NCBI GenBank assembly: GCA_013423385.1
Contig: BLZA01000013.1
Location: 434,001 to 498,000 of the forward strand
DNA: 64,000 nucleotides
Reading direction: 5' to 3'
Origin: Naganishia liquefaciens
Lineage: Eukaryota; Basidiomycota; Tremellomycetes; Filobasidiales; Filobasidiaceae
Each line of letters begins with the position of its first letter. Position 1 is the first letter of the stretch. A program made the translations under genes and the position numbers. The notes below the pieces were generated by a model. It was not told where the DNA came from. It saw only the letters and a list, made by a program, of their open reading frames with translations, and ran no database searches. Positions 21,341 to 33,305 of this stretch are shown piece after piece.

Positions 21341-24333
21341 ATGCATTCGGAAAGTTCGCGATCCCCTACGAAAAGGCCAAGTCCGCTCCACCTGGACTCG
21401 CCCAGCAAGGAGAGGACGGATCCCATGTCGGTCAAAGGTACACCGCGGGCGCGATCACATGCGAGCATGGCATCGCTGGAGAACGGCAGAGATGAAAACG
21501 TCGAGCGGGACTGCAACGGTCTTGATCGGACAGGAGGATACATGGCTTATGTAGCGTCCACCAATACTTCGAAAATCGCTTCTTCTCCGGAAAGCATCAC
21601 TCTTTCCGCCCAAACCGCTAGAATGGGATCGCTCACCTTGCAACAGGAAGCCAGAGACTTGCAGCAGTCCATCGGCGAAGATACGCCTTGCAGACTTGCG
21701 CCAGCTTCAGTACCACGACGCAAATCCTCTGCCACATCCACAAGTACGGTCACGCGATCTCGTACCCTTCCGCGCGGTCGTCGGTCCAGTAACAATGCCT
21801 CGGGGACCGACAGCCACGATGACCAGGGCCCCGCAACGCCGACGAGACCGCGCAGGGCATCGATGAAGCGGGGTTCATCGTCCTTTTCCATGGATCCCCT
21901 CGATAGCGAAGATATTGCCGGGCCTTCGGACGCCCGACGGCAGTCTTTCCGGCAACCGAGTCAGTTGATTGCACCGGATGTTGCCTCGCGGATGAAACGA
22001 TGGGTCGAGGAGATTGTCGTTTGTAATTTTGATTTGGACAGGGGACCTATCGTTGAGCGGAGAATGCTGGGTCGGCCGTGGGCAAAAGGGGAAAAGGCCA
22101 ATATGTAAGCCAAAGTTTTTCTCTTTCGATATTCACCTCGAGCGTCCCATCTCATGAATGATCACGTTTGACCTCTGCTTCCCGCAGCGCCTTTTCCGCT
22201 TTCCCCGATACATCGCTCTTCGCCGAGGGCCACATCTCGTATTCATTTAAAATCCGAGCACCGGCAGAAGACCAAGGTCCCGAAGCCGATCCATCATACT
22301 TTGATCCCGGGGACAACCGGAAACCATCCGAGTGCTTCACGCCAAACAGGAGTCCTCCTGGCGATCGCGATTCTGGCTTCTTCGGGCCCGTGACGGAGGC
22401 GCCCGAGACGCCTTTGGCCAACAAGACGATACCCTCCAAGGGAGAAACGGCGGATGAATATCGAAAGTGGGATGAACGCGGGCGAAAGTGGCTTTATGGC
22501 TACGTTTGGTTTCAGCAACGCAAAGATAAGAGCATTGTGAGAGGATATATGCAGGTAAGCGTTCATGTCAAAGACTTTGGCCTTATCTGAAGCTGATACC
22601 ATCTTGCGGTATCATAGAGAAGTATAGTGATACTTTCCCATTTCGCCTTTCCATCACTGTTCGAGGGGGTCTTGGGCAAGATGGCCCCAATATACTTTAC
22701 GTACGGGTATCCTGCTCTGGAAGCAGCCTGCCACGGAATCGCAGGATGGTAGGTCATTCGACGTGGTTTCCGCGTTCTCTTAAAGCCAATGCTCATCTCC
22801 CATTCTTTTTCACACAAAGGCCGGATCCTGTGCCAGGAGCTACTCTGGAATTACCCCTATTGACGGAAATTCTGAGCGTAGAGCTGCCGGGCACGAACGA
22901 AGCTCCTCAAATGCAAAAGACACGCCCTACGAAACACGCTCAGGCGACACCACTGGTAAGGCTTACAGGCCAAGTCCCACGGATCCGTCTTTTAATTCAA
23001 ATCTCGCCTGCAACTTAGATTCTCGCTTCGCTTCCCACTGGCACTCCCTTGCGAGCATTCGCAGATTTCTTGCCGAGCTTGTGGCATATTTGGGAGTGTC
23101 TCGTACTGGGAGAGCCTTTGCTCGTGATTGCACCTGATCCTCGGACGTGTTCACACATCGTTTGGTGGATAAGAGACTTGATCCGACCAGTAAGTCAAAT
23201 TCAAGCAGCAAGCTCGACGTGGACGCTAAAAGGTGATCCTGCAGATACCTACCTCTAATCTGGACCTCCGGCCATATCTGCATATCCACGATCTCGACTT
23301 TCGGCTCATTGTCAACGGCAATAAACCGCCCTCCGGCGTGGTAGTGGGAGTGACTGTCAGTTCAAAGATCCTCTGTGACCCGTGTGACAAGGTCTCATGC
23401 GCATGTCTCTCGTAGAACCCATTCTTCCGAAATGCTGCTAGCCATTGGCCCAATATTATCAGCGTCGTCCAGCCAGGGTGAGCCTGGGGTGGAAGACACG
23501 AACAGTTCCGATAGCTAATACCATCTTTGCCAGGTCAAACGAGCCTGGTTCAGCCACAGGCCTTCCCCAAACGCCTCAGGGTTTCATAAGCAAGAGGAAG
23601 CGACATGTATCGAAAGACCGTGTTTTATTGAAGCGCCTGGAACAATTGGTGGCCGCAGGACAGCTTGATGGTGGGTCCATGAACGCAATCCACTCTGTTT
23701 CTCCTAATGGGTCATGGTCACACAGATGATGCAGGAAACGAGGCTCTCCGGCATCATTTTCATCAGCTCACTGAAAAGATGCTGGCACCGTTGAATCGTT
23801 TCGTATCTTCACTGATACCCCCTAGGTGAGATTGAACGTCGCGGCGAGCTTATCGGTTGACTGACTCGTTCTCCGCTCAAAGCGCAAAAACTCCCGTCAC
23901 ACCATTCTCACTATCCGCCTTTTTACAACATCTGAAGGCCCTTGCACCCAACCCACTACAATTTCGCTCGAAAGGCCTACTCTCAAAGGGCAAGGTGGAG
24001 ACTGAATTCTACACAACATTCTGCACTGTCGGGTGCTTTATGACCTGGTATCAAGACCACCTGACTTCTGTGCAAGCGAGGCGCGGGTCTCTAGGCATCG
24101 GGTCATGGCCGGACGTTGAATGGTCACTTGCGCATACTGCGGCACAAGCGAGACTTTCCGAAAGCGCAGACTCTAGCCTCGGATCAAGCAGCAGCACTAT
24201 GGATTCTCGGGATAGCACACCGCGCAGTAGCGTGGGCAGTATCTACAGGTCACCAGATTTGAACGGCCAGGCTGCGGCGAGAAAGAATAGCGCGGGAGCG
24301 TTTTGGACCATTGAACCGAAAAGGAGGATATGA
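21341..24333 (+). CDS. DENN-domain protein, DENND6 (FAM116) type
   Basis: DENND6 proteins act as guanine-nucleotide exchange factors for endosomal Rabs (Rab14 in animals). A Ser-rich, probably disordered N-terminus of about 210 residues precedes the conserved part. The upstream DENN begins with RWVEEIVVCNFDLDRGPIVER and AFSAFPDTSLFAEGHISYSF, both diagnostic. Later exons give YGYVWFQQRKDKSIVRGYMQ, then RSIVILSHFAFPSLFEGVLG, LPSLWHIWECLVLGEPLLVIAP and YLHIHDLDFRLI, followed by NPFFRNAASHWPNII and a C-terminal segment ending in YTTFCTVGCFMTWYQ. The first ATG of the long frame (MHSESSRSPTKR, 21341) was taken as start. About eight introns, all short. It ends 84 bp from the convergent RRP6 stop. 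Rab partner is inferred, not visible. Confidence 0.85.
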
Positions 24334-24414
24334 AGGCCAAGGCCCAGTTGTATTGCAAGCTTCAGGCCGGCATACCCGTTGCGAGGTGATCTAGTGTTAT
24401 TGCAGGATTACAAC

Positions 24415-24582
24415 AGCTATAAGCATGCTACCGCGCCGAATAGACGCGCAGGATTTGTTTGCGCTGGCAGCGTTTGCTGAATCTTGGGACGGCGCTCTGA
24501 ATGGAACAGATATAAGCTGCTATCGCACCGATCAGAACGTGCGGGATTTGTTTCCACTGGCGACGTTTGCTGGATCTTGTGG
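24415..24582. repeat. Diverged tandem duplication, about 75 bp, period 94 bp
   Basis: Copies at about 24415-24489 and 24509-24582 match at roughly three quarters of positions by eye (both contain ATATAAGC/TATAAGC, GGATTTGTTT, CGTTTGCTG.ATCTTG). On the minus strand they encode [14 protein letters not shown] and [14 protein letters not shown] at the Rrp6 C-terminus. Confidence 0.75.
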
Positions 24583-27500
24583 TGGCTTTCTGAAATTGGA
24601 CAAATCCACGATAGCTGTGGCCGCGAGAATGTATATCAGCATGACGCAAAACCGATAGGAAAACAGCAAACGTACGTTGCTTCGATTTCCTGGGCTTCTT
24701 GCGCTTGTCTTTTACGGTAGATGCCGGCTCGAATGTGTCGAGTTGATTGGGCTCTTGGCTGTAGTCAAACTCTGGTATAGCTTCTGCTTTGACGGGTACT
24801 CGTTTTGCCTTTTTGGCAGTTGGTGCTGGGGAATCGGGTTCATTGACGTCTGACGTCTGGACATCGGCTGGTCGTTCCGCTTTCACGTCGACCTTTGATT
24901 TCCGCTTTTTTGCGGAACTGCTGGATTTAGCGACTTGAACAATGGCGTTCTTATCTTTCATTGCCTTTTCTTTCGTTGATCGCGCCTCTGATGGAACATA
25001 TGGGATCTGTTCGGGCACAGATGTGTCGACGGCTGCCATCGGTTCGGGTGCGGTATTTTCCGCAGTCGCGGCTGTCAGGCCGTCGATTTGAGGAGACGTG
25101 TTATCGTCGGTCTGTTCCGACTGGAGAAACCTCTGGGTCAAAAATCCGACTTGGGACGGCGAGATGTCTTATCGCTTACCTGACCGGCAGAAAGCCTGGA
25201 TGAGAAATCAGACAGTATTCTTCGCAAGATGGCTCGACTAGGGCCGCTCTGCAAAAGCGGTCAGACGCTTCAGTACGTGGGTTTACGTTTCATCCTATTG
25301 GCTCACTTGACTCTCAATTGGCCGCAGACCGCTGGCATGCAAGGTGGTGCCCAACAGAGAAGAAACAGGCCGTACACTTCCGACGCTCGGTCCCGACGCC
25401 CAGAGTAATCTTGACGGGCGCGAGAGGGAGATGTTAGAAGATTGACTTGCGCTCGTCGCTGTCTCTTCCACATCCATTCCGGTCAAAGGCTTCGTCGCAG
25501 ACCCCGCCGTTGCGTCTAATCCCAATTCCGCCTTCTTCCTCTGCAAAGCCCGGGCGTAGGCTTCCGAGCCCTCTTGACACGCATCGAAAATGACCCGGAG
25601 AAGTTCATCTTTGCGCTTGATCGGGATGCGCGACTTGCTGGCTTCTACGGTTCTAAGCAGCGGATCCTCGGCTTGCGGAAGACGTTGAACGATGGCCCAG
25701 AGCATGCCGTTCGGCATTACATAACTGTTCGAAAAGTGCATGAGAACGGTTATTTGCCGCAGCCAGTTGGGTTGAGACTGACAAGGGCGATTCGTCCTCT
25801 GACCGCGCCACGGTATCCCTCCACGCGTGCAGCCTCTTGAAAACCCTCTCTTTCTTCTGACCCATCTCGCCCAGCCCCCACACGGCGGTATCCCCGCTAC
25901 TTCCATACTCATCCCTGAGCGTCGTTGCGCCCTTGTGGCCCATCTGCTTCTTGAGCAACGACCGCCATCCATTCATTCCGAATCCGCGCTCGGCGTCATA
26001 GGACACGCGCGTGTAGAGCTTGAGTGCCGTCTCCTCGGATCGCTTGAGCACCTGCCGAATGAGATCCTGTTTCCCCTGTGCGCGCTCGAGCAGGCTGTTG
26101 CGAAGCTGGTCGTACACGTAGAGCAGGAAATGGGTGTCGGAGCGCGCATAGTGGAGCATCTCGTGCGGCAAAGGCCGGATCCTCCAATCGGCCACTTGGT
26201 ATCGCTTGTCGGCGGTAAAGTCGCAAAAGAGGGCGAGAAGAGAGGCGAGAGAATGTTGAGGGTAGTCTGAAAGCGGAAGAAAGACGGGTGAGCCCGAGGA
26301 GCCTTGTTGGCCTCTGGATTGGGGAAAAACTCACGCAAGACCTTTGTGGCGTGATACGTGTCAAAGAGGCCGACGACATAGAGATCAAAGTCTTGCTGCA
26401 GCCACAAGATGTCGCTTTCGGCTCCATGGAATACCTAGCGGGAAGGATCAGATGAGGGCATTCCCTTGCGACGCGCGCGCGCGCGCGCGCACGAGGGGCA
26501 ACTCACCTTGATAATCGACGGATCTGCCAACACGCCGCCCAACTTGCCCTCGCGCACCTCCTTTCTGAGCCGGATCACATCGACGACAAAGTCCTCCTCG
26601 CGCGTGCTTATCTGCATCAAGCACAAGAACCCGGTAAAGCTCCTTGTCGAATGATATTCGAGATCGACCGCGAGTTCTTTCGCCTGTTTGAGCTTGTGCA
26701 CCATGCGGTCGAGCGTTTCGGGAGTATCGATCCACGTGAATGGCGTATCGGCGAATGATCTGGGCGCCAAGGGAGGGGCGGCGGTGAAGAGGGAGGAAGG
26801 GTAGCCGAGATGCTTGCTTTCGTACAGGTACGGATGTCGGACGGTGATGCCGCGGATTTCGGTAATTCCGGGGGTACTGGTGGTGGTGCCCTCGATCTCG
26901 GGCGAGGCCGGACGGGAGCTGCTCGGTGTTGGGATATAGTCGAGCGGGACCATGGCGTGGTGTTTGACGGGCAAGGTGGGCGTCCATGGCGGGAGTTTGT
27001 TCGAGTTGTCGACGGGGCTATCAAACGTGGCTTGCGGTTTCGGAATATCGGCGTTGATGATGTGATCCGGCAAGGGCGGCTGTGCTCCGGATTCTTTTGC
27101 CCGTTTGGCATCCTGGGCTCTTTGACGAGCGGCAAGCGTCGCTTCGGCCTGTTGGCTGATCTCGGTGGCTTTGCGTTTACCCGTGACGGTATCGAGGTTG
27201 ATATCCGCGCGCTCCAATAGCGAATCGAGCACCTCGACGACCTGGTCCTGAAATTCATGCACGGCATCGTCTTCCTCTGCGAGCCTCTTGCGCTTTCTGA
27301 TCCCGACCGTGGCAAATGCCGGTGCCGTGCCGTCTCGCTGCCGTCCCTCTAACCCACCCGCCGCCGCCGCCGCCGCCGGCGCATCGGACGCCACAAAATC
27401 CACCAACCGACTGGCGAGTGCCAAGACGCGATTCGTCGTCGCATCCAGTCGCTTGCCCAACTTGCGGTCCAGCGTGCGATGCATCTTGAGGTCGTCTCCC

Positions 27501-27640
27501 TCGGGGAAATCATTCACATGCTGCGTCGGCTGCGCGAGTGCCGCTTGAAGGGCGGGGAAAAAGGCGGGCATGTCGAACTGGGTGCTGGACGATGCGACGG
27601 CATTATTGCCGTCGGTGGGGATGGACGGATCGGCTGACAT
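24417..27640 (-). CDS. RRP6: Exosome 3'-5' exoribonuclease Rrp6 / EXOSC10
   Basis: Nuclear exosome subunit that trims rRNA, snoRNA and aberrant RNAs. From the start at 27640 ([13 protein letters not shown]) a PMC2NT domain follows ([17 protein letters not shown] to [10 protein letters not shown]), which pairs with Rrp47-type cofactors. The DEDD-Y nuclease core is complete: [22 protein letters not shown] (first Asp, Glu), [28 protein letters not shown] (third acidic residue), and [19 protein letters not shown] with catalytic Tyr and Asp. An HRDC domain follows (FKRLHAWRD to [16 protein letters not shown]). The tail is basic, with KKPRKSKQ. A splice after this stretch leads to a tail made of two diverged copies of a 94-bp unit and a stop at 24417-24419; read without that intron, the frame stops at 24428. 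An upstream extension of the first frame to 28126 has no support. Confidence 0.92.
26472..26490. repeat. (CG)n dinucleotide tract
   Basis: About nine CG units in an RRP6 intron. Simple low-complexity run. Confidence 0.9.
27358..27380. repeat. (GCC)n trinucleotide tract
   Basis: Encodes the poly-Ala run ([10 protein letters not shown]) between the PMC2NT domain and the nuclease core of Rrp6. Confidence 0.85.
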
Positions 27641-27965
27641 GGTGCTCTGGCCGTGCCGGTCTTGCCGCTGGTGGATGGCCTGGCGAGATGCACATATTCG
27701 CACTTCCAACACGATAGACGGTCGCTCTCGACGCCCAAAAATACGACGACGGGCGACGCGGTGACATCGGCCGCCGAGAAGGAGAGCGCGCGGGGAAGCT
27801 CGCTTAGGTAATCTCATCTCAATCAGCCGAGGCCCCGCGCTCACTCGGCAACCTCGGGAAATCAAAAGGGGCGACCGGGCGACGACGAGTACTGCATCGC
27901 GTTGCATCGGGGCTGACAACCGGCGAGTCATCCATCGTCCATCCTTCGGATCATCTACCCGCGCC
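27641..27965. promoter_or_regulatory. Bidirectional promoter of RRP6 and CRAL-TRIO gene
   Basis: 325 bp between divergent starts, GC-rich. No clear TATA element seen. Confidence 0.4.
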
Positions 27966-30651
27966 ATGGCCCGCGATCGCCCACCAGGCAACGCCCACGG
28001 CCGAGGCGTCGGCAGCGGTGGCGGCCCGATCCACCTCGTGCAAGTCACGCGACATCGGCAGCTGCTGGAGCAATACATGGAATACCTCGGCGTCGCACAA
28101 CGATTACGGGAGGAATTATTGGACACGATTGATCAATTGCGGGAGATTCATGCGGTGGGGAATGGTCCGGGCGGAGGCAGAGGCGGAGGCGGGGAGAACG
28201 GTGTCGGCGAGGCGTACTGGGATGAACGGACGGTGCGCGGCGCGAGGGCGTGGGCGGACGATGTGGGTGTTTCCTGGAGGGCTCTCAGGGTGAGTACCAT
28301 ACTATTCAATGTATCGGGCACACACTGATTTCCTTCCCCTCCCCCCCCCCACCCCCACCCCGTGCCACCTGCCCAGAGAGCTCGCTTCAGACAAGACAAG
28401 GCATCAGAACTCTTGCTGACGGCGCTTACCGCCCGTACCACCCACTGCCTCCACACAGCACTCCCACCCCATCTCGACGCCTACATCCGTGCCGGTCCAT
28501 CCCCACCCATCTACACCATCCTCCCACCACAATGGTACACCGACCGCATCGGCCGTCCGACGGGAGTCCTCACGCTGCGTCATATCAAGCGGGATATCCC
28601 TTGCGCGACGATGACGGGAGAGACGGGCAAGGACGGCATCCGCGAGTTTGCGTGGTGGATTGCCGAGTTGACGAGACGGTGTATGCGGGATTGGTACCGT
28701 GGCGAGTCGAGCCCGGATGGCAGCGGCGGAGGCGGTGCCGGTGGCGGATGCGTGTTGCTGGTGGATGCCAAGGATGCAGGGATCAAGAATCTGGTGGGCG
28801 ATAGCATCTTGTCTTGCTTGCGATGCAAACACCTTTCTCACGCGCCTCGCTCTGTGCCTTGTTAGGAACTCGAGCTCCTGCCCAACCTGATTTCCATCAA
28901 CCACAACAACTTTCCCTCGCAATTCTCCACCGTCTACGTCGTTAATCACTCGTGGACGCATTCCGGACTCTGGGCCTGCATCAAACGCGTCTTGCCCCAG
29001 AGCGCACTGGAAAAGATTGTGTTTCTCAAGGGCGAGCAAGAGCTAGCGGATGTCTTTGACCCGGAAAGATTGCCAAAGGGTGGGTGTCGGCCTCCTCCAT
29101 CTCGGGCATCCCCCTCTGCTGATAGGCCATGTAAACTTGATAGCATACGGCGGCAAGAGCAATCGGGACTTGCATCAAGATGCCTCGTGGCTATACGAAA
29201 AGTATGGAAGAACAGCATTGGACCGAGGATACAGCCCGGCCGAGGCCCCAACCGAAGCAGAAATCCCCCTCATCAACGTACCCAGCTACGAATCCATCGC
29301 CGACGTCTTCTACTCTGCCCGGAACACGCCCATGCCGAGTGCCCAAGTCAGCCCGGTCATACGATCAAGGAGAGGCAGTGGCAAGCAGCGTCCGCCAAGA
29401 TTAAATCTCGCCATGACCCCCAGGCCAGGGCCGGCAGGCCTTAGTTTTGTGCCGCTCAAGGGTACGCAGCAACCATCAGAAGCGACCGGCTCCGAGCCCG
29501 TCGCGCGCGTGAAATCTATCAGTGAATTCCAGCTCTACCTGTCGCCGTCACGGGTCAATAATTTGGACCTTTTGTTGGGATCAGATGAAGAGGCGAGCGA
29601 CGAAGAGGCGCTGCAGCTCGAGTCGTTGCGTGCGCGACAGCGCGCCCGAAGGGAATCGAGGTCAAGCTTGCGCTCGAGTGTTGTGGTCGGAGGGGGCCGT
29701 GTGTCGTCAAGCACGAGTCGGCGTTCGCTCGCTAGCGTCACAACGATCAGGACAGCCGATATCGCGACTGGTGGACACGTCCATCGGCCCGCAATCACGC
29801 CCTGGGTATCGGGAAGCGGTCGTGCGGCCGACTCGATGCGCCAGGCGTCGTGGGATGATGCGCGGTCGTATTCTGCCTCGCTGACACGACATCACGCCGA
29901 GGTGTTGACCAAGAATACCCGTCCGAGCGCGGAGCGGGAAGCGCTCGTCGACGCAGCAGCGGCGGCGGCGGCGGAGCCAAGCACCGCGGACTACCCGGCA
30001 GACGATGCTGACAGTCCGACGATAGACCATGCCGATGCGAATGACGGCGACACACGTCCGCTCGCTGCCGCAACAGTTTCAACCTCATACGACGATCCCG
30101 CGCCGCGCCGCCGGATTGAACTTCCCATATCGGCGTACGATCGCATGATGAACCCCATGTTTGGCTACCCTGTCATGCGAACCGTATCCACGAGCGGAGT
30201 CAACCTTGCGGGAATGCTCAGGCCGCGATATGGCAGGAAACGCAAGCGGGATCTCGTCAAGACGCTGCTTTTCCTCTTCCTGCTCCGCCTGGACACGCTG
30301 CGTCGATGGATCGGTCAGGCAACAACCAATTTCGTGGCGTCCATCGTCGCCGCGCTGGGACTCGGCGGATGGTTTGGCCCACGGCGCAGTGCCCATCGAT
30401 GGAGTGCTGGCGCGGCCACACATGGAAGAAGGAATCCCGAGCAGGCGTTTGCTATCGACCGTCAAAGCTATGGGTATCCGAATCAGGCGATAGGGAAAGG
30501 CAGTCTAGGAGAACTGGGTTCCGCGAGGGGTGACTGGTTGTGGATGATCATCACCATTATTCTCGTGAGGGGCAGCTGGGGAAGGTTATTGCTGAGCGCG
30601 CTGGAAGAATTGAGAAGAATCAGGCGAATCTTCACGATCACTGGAAGATAG
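27966..30651 (+). CDS. CRAL-TRIO (Sec14-like) domain protein with C-terminal membrane segments
   Basis: CRAL-TRIO domains bind and transfer small lipids. Four exons. The N-terminus (VTRHRQLLEQYMEYLG) is followed by an Arg-rich helix (ARFRQDKASELLLTALTAR), which replaces the usual CRAL-TRIO N-terminal bundle. The lipid-binding fold is seen as YTILPPQWYTDRIGRPTGVL, FAWWIAELTRRCM, GGCVLLVDAKDAGIKNL, then LPNLISINHNNFPSQFSTVYVVN and WACIKRVLPQSALEKIVFL, ending YGGKSNRDLHQDASWLYEKYG. After a long Ser/Arg-rich region come two hydrophobic stretches, LVKTLLFLFLLRLDTL and WLWMIITIILVRG, suggesting membrane anchoring. The C-terminal membrane part is common in fungal CRAL-TRIO proteins of this kind. Lipid ligand is unknown. 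Three introns; the first contains a long C-tract (28341-28361). Confidence 0.82.
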
Positions 30652-31057
30652 GTTCGTGTATGTCATGTATTGGTCATTCCGGGCCGCGTTGTAAATGTCG
30701 AGTAGGAAGAGCAGAACTCGCAGTTCTGCCGTTGTATATACTGATTAATTAGCAAATGTCATCGAGTATCTGGAAAGAGCTGTGAAAGGTTAGATGGTGC
30801 GCGCGAATGGCTAGCATCTGCCGCGGGTCATGTATCGATACCATCGGGGCGGGCAACCTCGCATCGCGAAACTGGAAAGGGGCAATCAAGTCGCGCAGGC
30901 GAAACGCGGGCGAGACGATATTCTGCAGATGGGGCGTCGGCGGCCGCGTCCGATCACGTGCCGTCTCGGGAAATGTTGAGAATGAGCGCTTCCATATGCC
31001 AAAGTCATCGATCCACCTCCCCGGGCCGAAAGCACAGCACTTGCTGAACCAAAAAAC
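30652..31057. promoter_or_regulatory. Upstream region of DBP9
   Basis: Holds the 3' end of the CRAL-TRIO gene and the DBP9 promoter. A CACGTG E-box at 30955-30960 lies about 100 bp before the DBP9 start. No TATA box seen. Confidence 0.4.
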
Positions 31058-33270
31058 ATGGCAGACAAAACAGAGATGGACACCACACTACTGGACGACA
31101 CGGTCACCTTCCAGTCAGACCCGTTCCCCGCACTTCTGGACCCCCGGATACTACGAGCGCTCGCGGACTTGGCCTTTACGCACCCGACACTCGTGCAGAC
31201 GCAGGCGATTCCGTTGATTCTGCAGGGCAAGGATGTCTTGGCCAAGGCAAGGACAGGTAGCGGAAAGACGGCGGCGTATGGGCTGCCCGCGGTGCAGAGG
31301 GTCTTGTCGGCCAAAGAGGTATGTACCTTCCTGCATCTCCCGGGCTCACCCTCCTCAAACGCCAATTTTCGGTTTCCACAGCAAGAGCCGGAGAGCAAGA
31401 TACGTTCGCTGATATTGGTACCCACGAGGGAGCTCGCGCAACAAGTATCGACTTTTCTCAAGAATGTGACAAAGTATTGCGATGGCCTGGTCAACACTGT
31501 CAATGTCGCCGGAAACACCAACGCAGCGTGAGTAGGCTTGTCTGAAAGTGCTATTCGATTCTTACAAAGTCTGCGGGATACAGCTTGACACTCAGCGATA
31601 CACCTGATATCCTCATCTCAACACCCTCGAAATGTCTGGCACTCTTACAAGCCAAGGTCAGTGATACTCGAGGACGAAGCCATGGAGCTATCGCTCAATT
31701 CGCGGTCCTTGCCACAGCAAATTGGACTTTCCGCATTATCCCTCCTCATCATCGACGAAGCCGACTTGATTCTCTCATACGGCCACTCTGCCGATCTTCA
31801 GCGGCTGCTCGATCCGGCCCAAGGCTGGATACCCAAGGTCGGCGTGCAGGGCGTGTTGATGAGTGCGACCATGACGAACGACGTGGAAAGTCTCAAGGGC
31901 TGGGCTTTGCGAAGTCCCGTGAGTCTTCTATCTGCTCGGTATGCGTATTGCGGGACTCTTCATTGACAGCTACAATCCAGGCTATTCTAACGCTGACCGA
32001 ACCGACATCATCCTCGCTTTTAACGCAATACTATACCACCACATCTGAATTGGACAAGTTCCTCCTGTTATACGTTTTGCTCAAACTCAAGTTGGTCAAG
32101 GGCAAGGCATTGATCTTTGTGAACGAGGTCGATCGAGGGTACCGGCTCCGACTCTTTCTCGAGCAGTTTGGGGTAAAGAGCTGTGTTCTCAACAAGGAAT
32201 TGCCCCTGAATTCTCGGTCGGTATCATCGGACAACATGCGTTGCTTTCCACTGACATTTCTCGCTCGTAGATACCATATCGTCGAAGAGTTCAATCGCGG
32301 AGTATACGATTACATTATCGCGACCGATGAGGTGGATCTCGGCGATGCGGAAGAAGAGGAGGAAGACTCCCAGGGCGGAGGTGCTTCAGAAAAGGCAGAG
32401 CCTATCGGAACGGCCGAGCGAAAGGAGGAACCAGTAGAAGAAGCGGAGCCGGCGGAAAGTAGCAAGAAGGCACAGAAACGCAAAGCGTCGGATCAACCAG
32501 TCTCGCGAGACAAGAAGAAGAGCAGAAAACAGGACAAGGCGTATGGTGTATCCCGAGGCATCGACTTTGTCGCTGTGGCGTGTGTGATCAACTTCGATTT
32601 GCCATCATCGACAAGTGCCTACACGCACAGAGTGGGACGGACAGCACGTGCCGGACAATCTGGTTTGGCGCTGTCTTTTGTTGTACCGCAATCCGGAATT
32701 TCAAGAGACAAGAATGTGCTCGTCGAGTCTGCCAAGAAGGACGAGAAAGTGTTTGAGCGGATCAAGCGTCATGCCAAGGAGGAAATGCTCAGCGAGATAC
32801 AGGAATGGGACTTTGGTGGCCGCAAGGGCGAGATTGAGGGTTTCCGTTATCGAATGGAAGATGCGCTCAAGGCAGTGACGGCAAAGCGAGTCCAGGAAGC
32901 CAGAAGGGAAGAAGTTCGTCGCGAGCTGCTGAATTCCGAGAAGCTAAAAGTAAGCACGAGATTGCGCCGCGGGCTAGAATTTGTGCTGATCGCGCCGCCT
33001 ATATAGGCTCATTTCGCTGCCAATCCGTTGGATTTCTCGTATCTGCGCCACGATGCGACAATCAACCCCGCTAGAGTTCAATCTCATCTGAAACATGTGC
33101 CGCAATATCTGATGCCCAAGATCGCCAGGGCACCATTGACGGCTGATGCGCCCGAGGGTCAACATGTGCCATTCACCAACAACCGTCGCGGAGGCCGAGG
33201 AGGAAAATTCGGCCGTGGCGGTCACCGTGGCGGGCGTGGAGGTGCCAAGAATCCTTTAAAGAAGTTCTAA
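31058..33270 (+). CDS. DBP9: DEAD-box RNA helicase Dbp9 (DDX56)
   Basis: ATP-dependent RNA helicase for assembly of the large ribosomal subunit in the nucleolus. Motifs in order: Q-motif region ([31 protein letters not shown]), motif [15 protein letters not shown], Ia PTRELAQQ, Ib ISTPSK, motif [11 protein letters not shown], motif III MSATM, then the second RecA lobe with [40 protein letters not shown] and motif [13 protein letters not shown]. The acidic/Lys-rich insertion between the ATDE motif and GVSRGIDF is typical of Dbp9. The C-terminus is Gly/Arg-rich ([18 protein letters not shown]). The motif that reads SAT and the DEAD signature are intact. Several short introns. The stop is 35 bp from the convergent PLC1 stop. 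Confidence 0.93.
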
Positions 33271-33305
33271 GGATTGCATGTTGTATGTTACAGTGCTATT
33301 TGATT

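Noticed and set aside
27641-28126. Upstream extension of the Rrp6 frame
   Set aside because: Would overlap the divergent CRAL-TRIO gene; the ATG at 27640 directly precedes a normal Rrp6 N-terminus.
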